Source: Pseudomonadota bacterium (GTDB lineage: Bacteria; Pseudomonadota; Alphaproteobacteria; Rhodospirillales; Magnetospirillaceae). Taken from it: a stretch of DNA of 34,906 nt. Numbering within the stretch: the first letter of the stretch is position 1; every line of letters begins with the position of its first letter. The notes below the pieces were generated by a model, which did not search any database, was not told where the DNA came from, and worked only from the letters and a program-made list of their open reading frames with translations. Positions 32,633-34,906 of the stretch are shown piece after piece. The position numbers and the translations under genes are program-made. The stretch is from NCBI GenBank assembly GCA_021818185.1, contig JAKAFA010000004.1, positions 1 through 34,906 of the forward strand. Direction: 5' to 3'.

Positions 32633-34906
32633 ATGGTAACGCGTATGCTGATCGATGCCACGCACCCGGAGGAGACCCGGGTGGTCGTGGTCAATGGAAC
32701 CCGCCTGGAAGAACTTGACGTCGAGACCAGCACCAAGAAACAGCTCAAAGGAAACATTTACCTCGCCAAGGTGGTAAGGGTCGAACCCTCCCTCCAGGCC
32801 GCCTTCGTCGAATACGGCGGCAACCGCCACGGCTTCCTGGCGTTCAGCGAGATCCACCCCGATTATTTCCAGATCCCGGTGGCCGACCGCCAGGCCCTGC
32901 TGGCGGCGCAGAACGCCGAGCATTTCCGCGAGACGGCCGACACCGCCGACGAGATCGGCACTCCCGTCGCCGCCCATGAGGGCGAGGCCCCCCTGGCCGA
33001 CGCCGGAGCCGCCGAGGAGAACGGTGGCGAGAACGGCGGAGGTGAAGGCGCCGCCCGCGAGAACGGCAGCGGCGAGAATGGCAACGGCGAGAATGGCAAC
33101 GGCGAAACCGGGGGCGCCGCGCCCGGCGAGGCGCCACGCCCCGCCCATGTGGAAACCGTAGGCGGCGACGAGGCCTCGGAACAGGAAATGGAGCGCCGGC
33201 GCGCCCGCCTGCTGCGCAATTACAAGATCCAGGAAGTCATCAAGCGCCGCCAGATCATGCTGGTACAGGTCGTCAAGGAGGAGCGCGGCAACAAGGGCGC
33301 CGCGCTGACCACCTACCTGTCGCTGGCCGGCCGCTACTGCGTACTGATGCCCAACACCGCCCGCGGCGGCGGGGTGTCGCGCAAGATCGTCAACGCCGTC
33401 GACCGCAAGCGGCTCAAGGCCATCGCCCAGGAGCTGGATATCCCGGAAGGCATGGCGGTGATCGTGCGCACCGCCGGCTCGGAGCGCTCGAAGGCGGAAA
33501 TCCGCCGCGACTACGAGTATCTGCTGCGCGCCTGGGACAATGTGCGCGAACTGACGCTGAACTCGAAGGCGCCGGCCCTGGTCTACGAGGAAGCCAGCCT
33601 GATCAAGCGGTCGATCCGCGACCTGTATAGCCGCGACATCGAGGAAGTGCTGGTCGACGGCGAGGAAGGCTACCGCCTGGCCAAGGACTATATGCGCATG
33701 CTGACCCCCAGCCATGCCAAAAAAGTCCAGCCGTACAAGGACCCGTCCATGCCGATGTTCCACCGCTACCAGGTGGAAAGCCAGCTGGACGCCATGCATA
33801 GCCCAGTGGTCCAACTGCGCTCCGGCGGCTATATCGTCATCAGCCAGACCGAGGCGTTGGTCGCTATCGACGTCAATTCAGGCCGCGCCACCAAGGAGCG
33901 CCATATCGAGGAGACGGCGCTCAAGACCAATCTGGAAGCGGCGGAGGAAATCGCCCGCCAGCTTCGGCTGCGCGACCTGGCCGGCCTGATCGTCATCGAC
34001 TTCATCGACATGGAGGAGAACCGCAACAACCATGCGGTGGAACGCCGGCTGAAGGAAGCGCTGAAACACGACCGCGCCCGCATCCAGGTCGGGCGCATCA
34101 GCCCCTTCGGCCTGCTGGAACTGTCGCGCCAGCGCCTGCGCCCCTCCTTGCAGGAAACCACCTTCACCCCCTGCCCGCATTGCGCCGGCACCGGGCTGGT
34201 CCGCTCGGTGGAATCGGCTGCCGTCCACGTGCTGCGCGCCATCGAGGAAGAGGGCATCCGGCGGCGGTCGGCGGAAATCACCGTCACCGTGTCGCCGGCC
34301 ATCGCGCTCTATATCCTCAACCAGAAGCGCGATGCCCTGGCCGCCATCGAACTGCGCTATCAGTTCCGGGTGCTGCTGGCCGGCGACGACACCCTGATCC
34401 CGCCGGCCTTCCGCATGGACCGGATCAAGGCTGAATTCCGCCCCGAAGAGGTGCGACAGATCGCCGCTCCGGCGGCGCCGGCCGTCGTCGAAGAGGACGA
34501 GGAACCCGAAGAGGCCGAAATCGAGGCCGAAGGCGAGGAGAAGGCCGAGGCCGAAGGACGGGGCGCCGCCAACGGCGAGGAATCGTCGGACGGCCGCCGC
34601 CGCCGCCGCCGCCGCCGCCGCAAGCGGCGGGGCGAGCCGGGCGCGCCGGGTGAATTCGCCGCCGGCGCCGAAGCCGAGGAAGTCGAAGGCGAGGAAGCCG
34701 GCGAAGCCAGCGAACAGGCCGCCGAGGAGGAAGGCGCCGAGGACGGCGGCGCGGAAGCCGAAGCGGAAGGCGAGGGCGAAGGCGAAGGCGAAGGCGAACT
34801 GGACGGTGAAGGCGACGCCGATGGCCAGCAGCGCAAGCGCCGCCGTGGCCGCCGCGGCGGCCGCCGCCGTCGTCGGGGCGAGACCGTCGGCGAAACCGCC
34901 GAGGTG
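32633..34906 (+). CDS. rne: Ribonuclease E (partial, 3' end outside window)
   Basis: The frame is open to the window edge, giving 758 residues of the endoribonuclease that starts mRNA decay and processes rRNA. The N-terminus MVTRMLIDATHPEETRVVV matches alphaproteobacterial RNase E. The S1 domain (about 35-230) is interrupted by an acidic and Gly/Asn-rich insert (about 85-190). The DNase-I-like catalytic part has metal ligands D413 (VAIDVNSG) and D456 (IDFIDM), and the zinc-link CPHC is at 514-517. After about residue 610 the protein is disordered: acidic Glu/Ala/Gly runs alternate with a basic run of nine Arg (34595-34621), likely RNA or degradosome contacts. GGAG lies 11 bases before the ATG; an in-frame ATG at 32645 is less likely. 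Confidence 0.95.
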   Translation, partial: MVTRMLIDATHPEETRVVVVNGTRLEELDVETSTKKQLKGNIYLAKVVRVEPSLQAAFVEYGGNRHGFLAFSEIHPDYFQIPVADRQALLAAQNAEHFRETADTADEIGTPVAAHEGEAPLADAGAAEENGGENGGGEGAARENGSGENGNGENGNGETGGAAPGEAPRPAHVETVGGDEASEQEMERRRARLLRNYKIQEVIKRRQIMLVQVVKEERGNKGAALTTYLSLAGRYCVLMPNTARGGGVSRKIVNAVDRKRLKAIAQELDIPEGMAVIVRTAGSERSKAEIRRDYEYLLRAWDNVRELTLNSKAPALVYEEASLIKRSIRDLYSRDIEEVLVDGEEGYRLAKDYMRMLTPSHAKKVQPYKDPSMPMFHRYQVESQLDAMHSPVVQLRSGGYIVISQTEALVAIDVNSGRATKERHIEETALKTNLEAAEEIARQLRLRDLAGLIVIDFIDMEENRNNHAVERRLKEALKHDRARIQVGRISPFGLLELSRQRLRPSLQETTFTPCPHCAGTGLVRSVESAAVHVLRAIEEEGIRRRSAEITVTVSPAIALYILNQKRDALAAIELRYQFRVLLAGDDTLIPPAFRMDRIKAEFRPEEVRQIAAPAAPAVVEEDEEPEEAEIEAEGEEKAEAEGRGAANGEESSDGRRRRRRRRRKRRGEPGAPGEFAAGAEAEEVEGEEAGEASEQAAEEEGAEDGGAEAEAEGEGEGEGEGELDGEGDADGQQRKRRRGRRGGRRRRRGETVGETAEV
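33071..33100 (+). repeat. 15-base tandem repeat coding Gly-Glu-Asn-Gly-Asn in the RNase E S1 insert
   Basis: GGCGAGAATGGCAAC occurs twice head to tail (33071-33085 and 33086-33100), with degenerate copies before it. It encodes the GENGN units of the RNase E insert. Such in-frame repeats can change in copy number by slippage. Confidence 0.8.
34595..34630 (+). repeat. CGC-codon run coding a poly-arginine stretch in RNase E
   Basis: Nine CGC codons in a row are followed by AAG CGG CGG, giving a run of 12 basic residues. It is an in-frame low-complexity tract, prone to slippage, flanked by Glu-rich sequence. A second simple tract of GAAGGC-type units (coding Glu-Gly) lies near 34762-34798. Confidence 0.75.

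Noticed and set aside
34595-34621. CGC run as a CRISPR or microsatellite element
   Set aside because: It is an in-frame arginine-codon tract within RNase E, not a spaced repeat array.
1-34906. Possible tRNA or rRNA genes, insertion sequences or prophage genes
   Set aside because: No cloverleaf-like or rRNA-like sequence, transposase or phage structural gene was recognised anywhere in the window.

Overview
The window is GC-rich, gene-dense bacterial chromosome. It reads as a free-living, motile alphaproteobacterium, probably of the Rhodospirillales (Magnetospirillum/Azospirillum relatives). The reasons are the alphaproteobacterial order rne / amidase / PBP1A / prfB, the alphaproteobacterial style of IF-1 and RNase E, the cold-shock gene beside infA, and three chemoreceptors plus PAS, GGDEF and PilZ signalling proteins. 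This placement is inference from gene content; no rRNA or tRNA gene is present to confirm it. I see no insertion sequence, prophage, CRISPR array or attachment site.

Layout. 1-2143 (minus): a two-PAS diguanylate cyclase followed by a DUF1326 gene and an overlapping, truncated DUF2182 membrane-protein gene. 2394-7106: two chemoreceptors on the minus strand, one with an N-terminal hemerythrin and one Aer-like with PAS, both ending in a PilZ domain; a small methyltransferase gene lies between them on the plus strand. 7195-7897: cold-shock protein with promoter and terminator, then an IF-1 with a basic tail. 8102-10529: rubrerythrin / CCG iron-sulfur protein / DUF3501 operon. 10615-12591: GH133-type glycogen debranching enzyme. 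12612-14564 (minus): hybrid histidine kinase whose first PAS domain looks like a LOV domain without its photoactive cysteine. 14849-16738: a small acidic protein and two LuxR-type regulators with atypical receiver domains.

17032-25818 is a complete lactate module. An LctP-type permease (minus, with a strong terminator) is divergent from an overlapping five-gene operon, lldE-lldF-lldG-chemoreceptor-dld. The LldEFG iron-sulfur complex should oxidise L-lactate and the FAD/iron-sulfur Dld D-lactate. Between them sits a soluble chemoreceptor whose N-terminus resembles the CdaR sugar-diacid recognition domain. This points to a metabolic operon carrying its own cytosolic sensor for a hydroxyacid, and is the most interesting feature of the window.

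25849-34906 is housekeeping: Tim44-like protein, peptide release factor 2, penicillin-binding protein 1A and N-acetylmuramoyl-L-alanine amidase, all minus and probably one transcription unit, divergent from RNase E, which runs off the right end.

The left half links oxygen/redox sensing (hemerythrin, Aer-PAS, LOV-like PAS, rubrerythrin) to cyclic-di-GMP (GGDEF producer, two PilZ receptors). The middle links lactate catabolism to chemotaxis.
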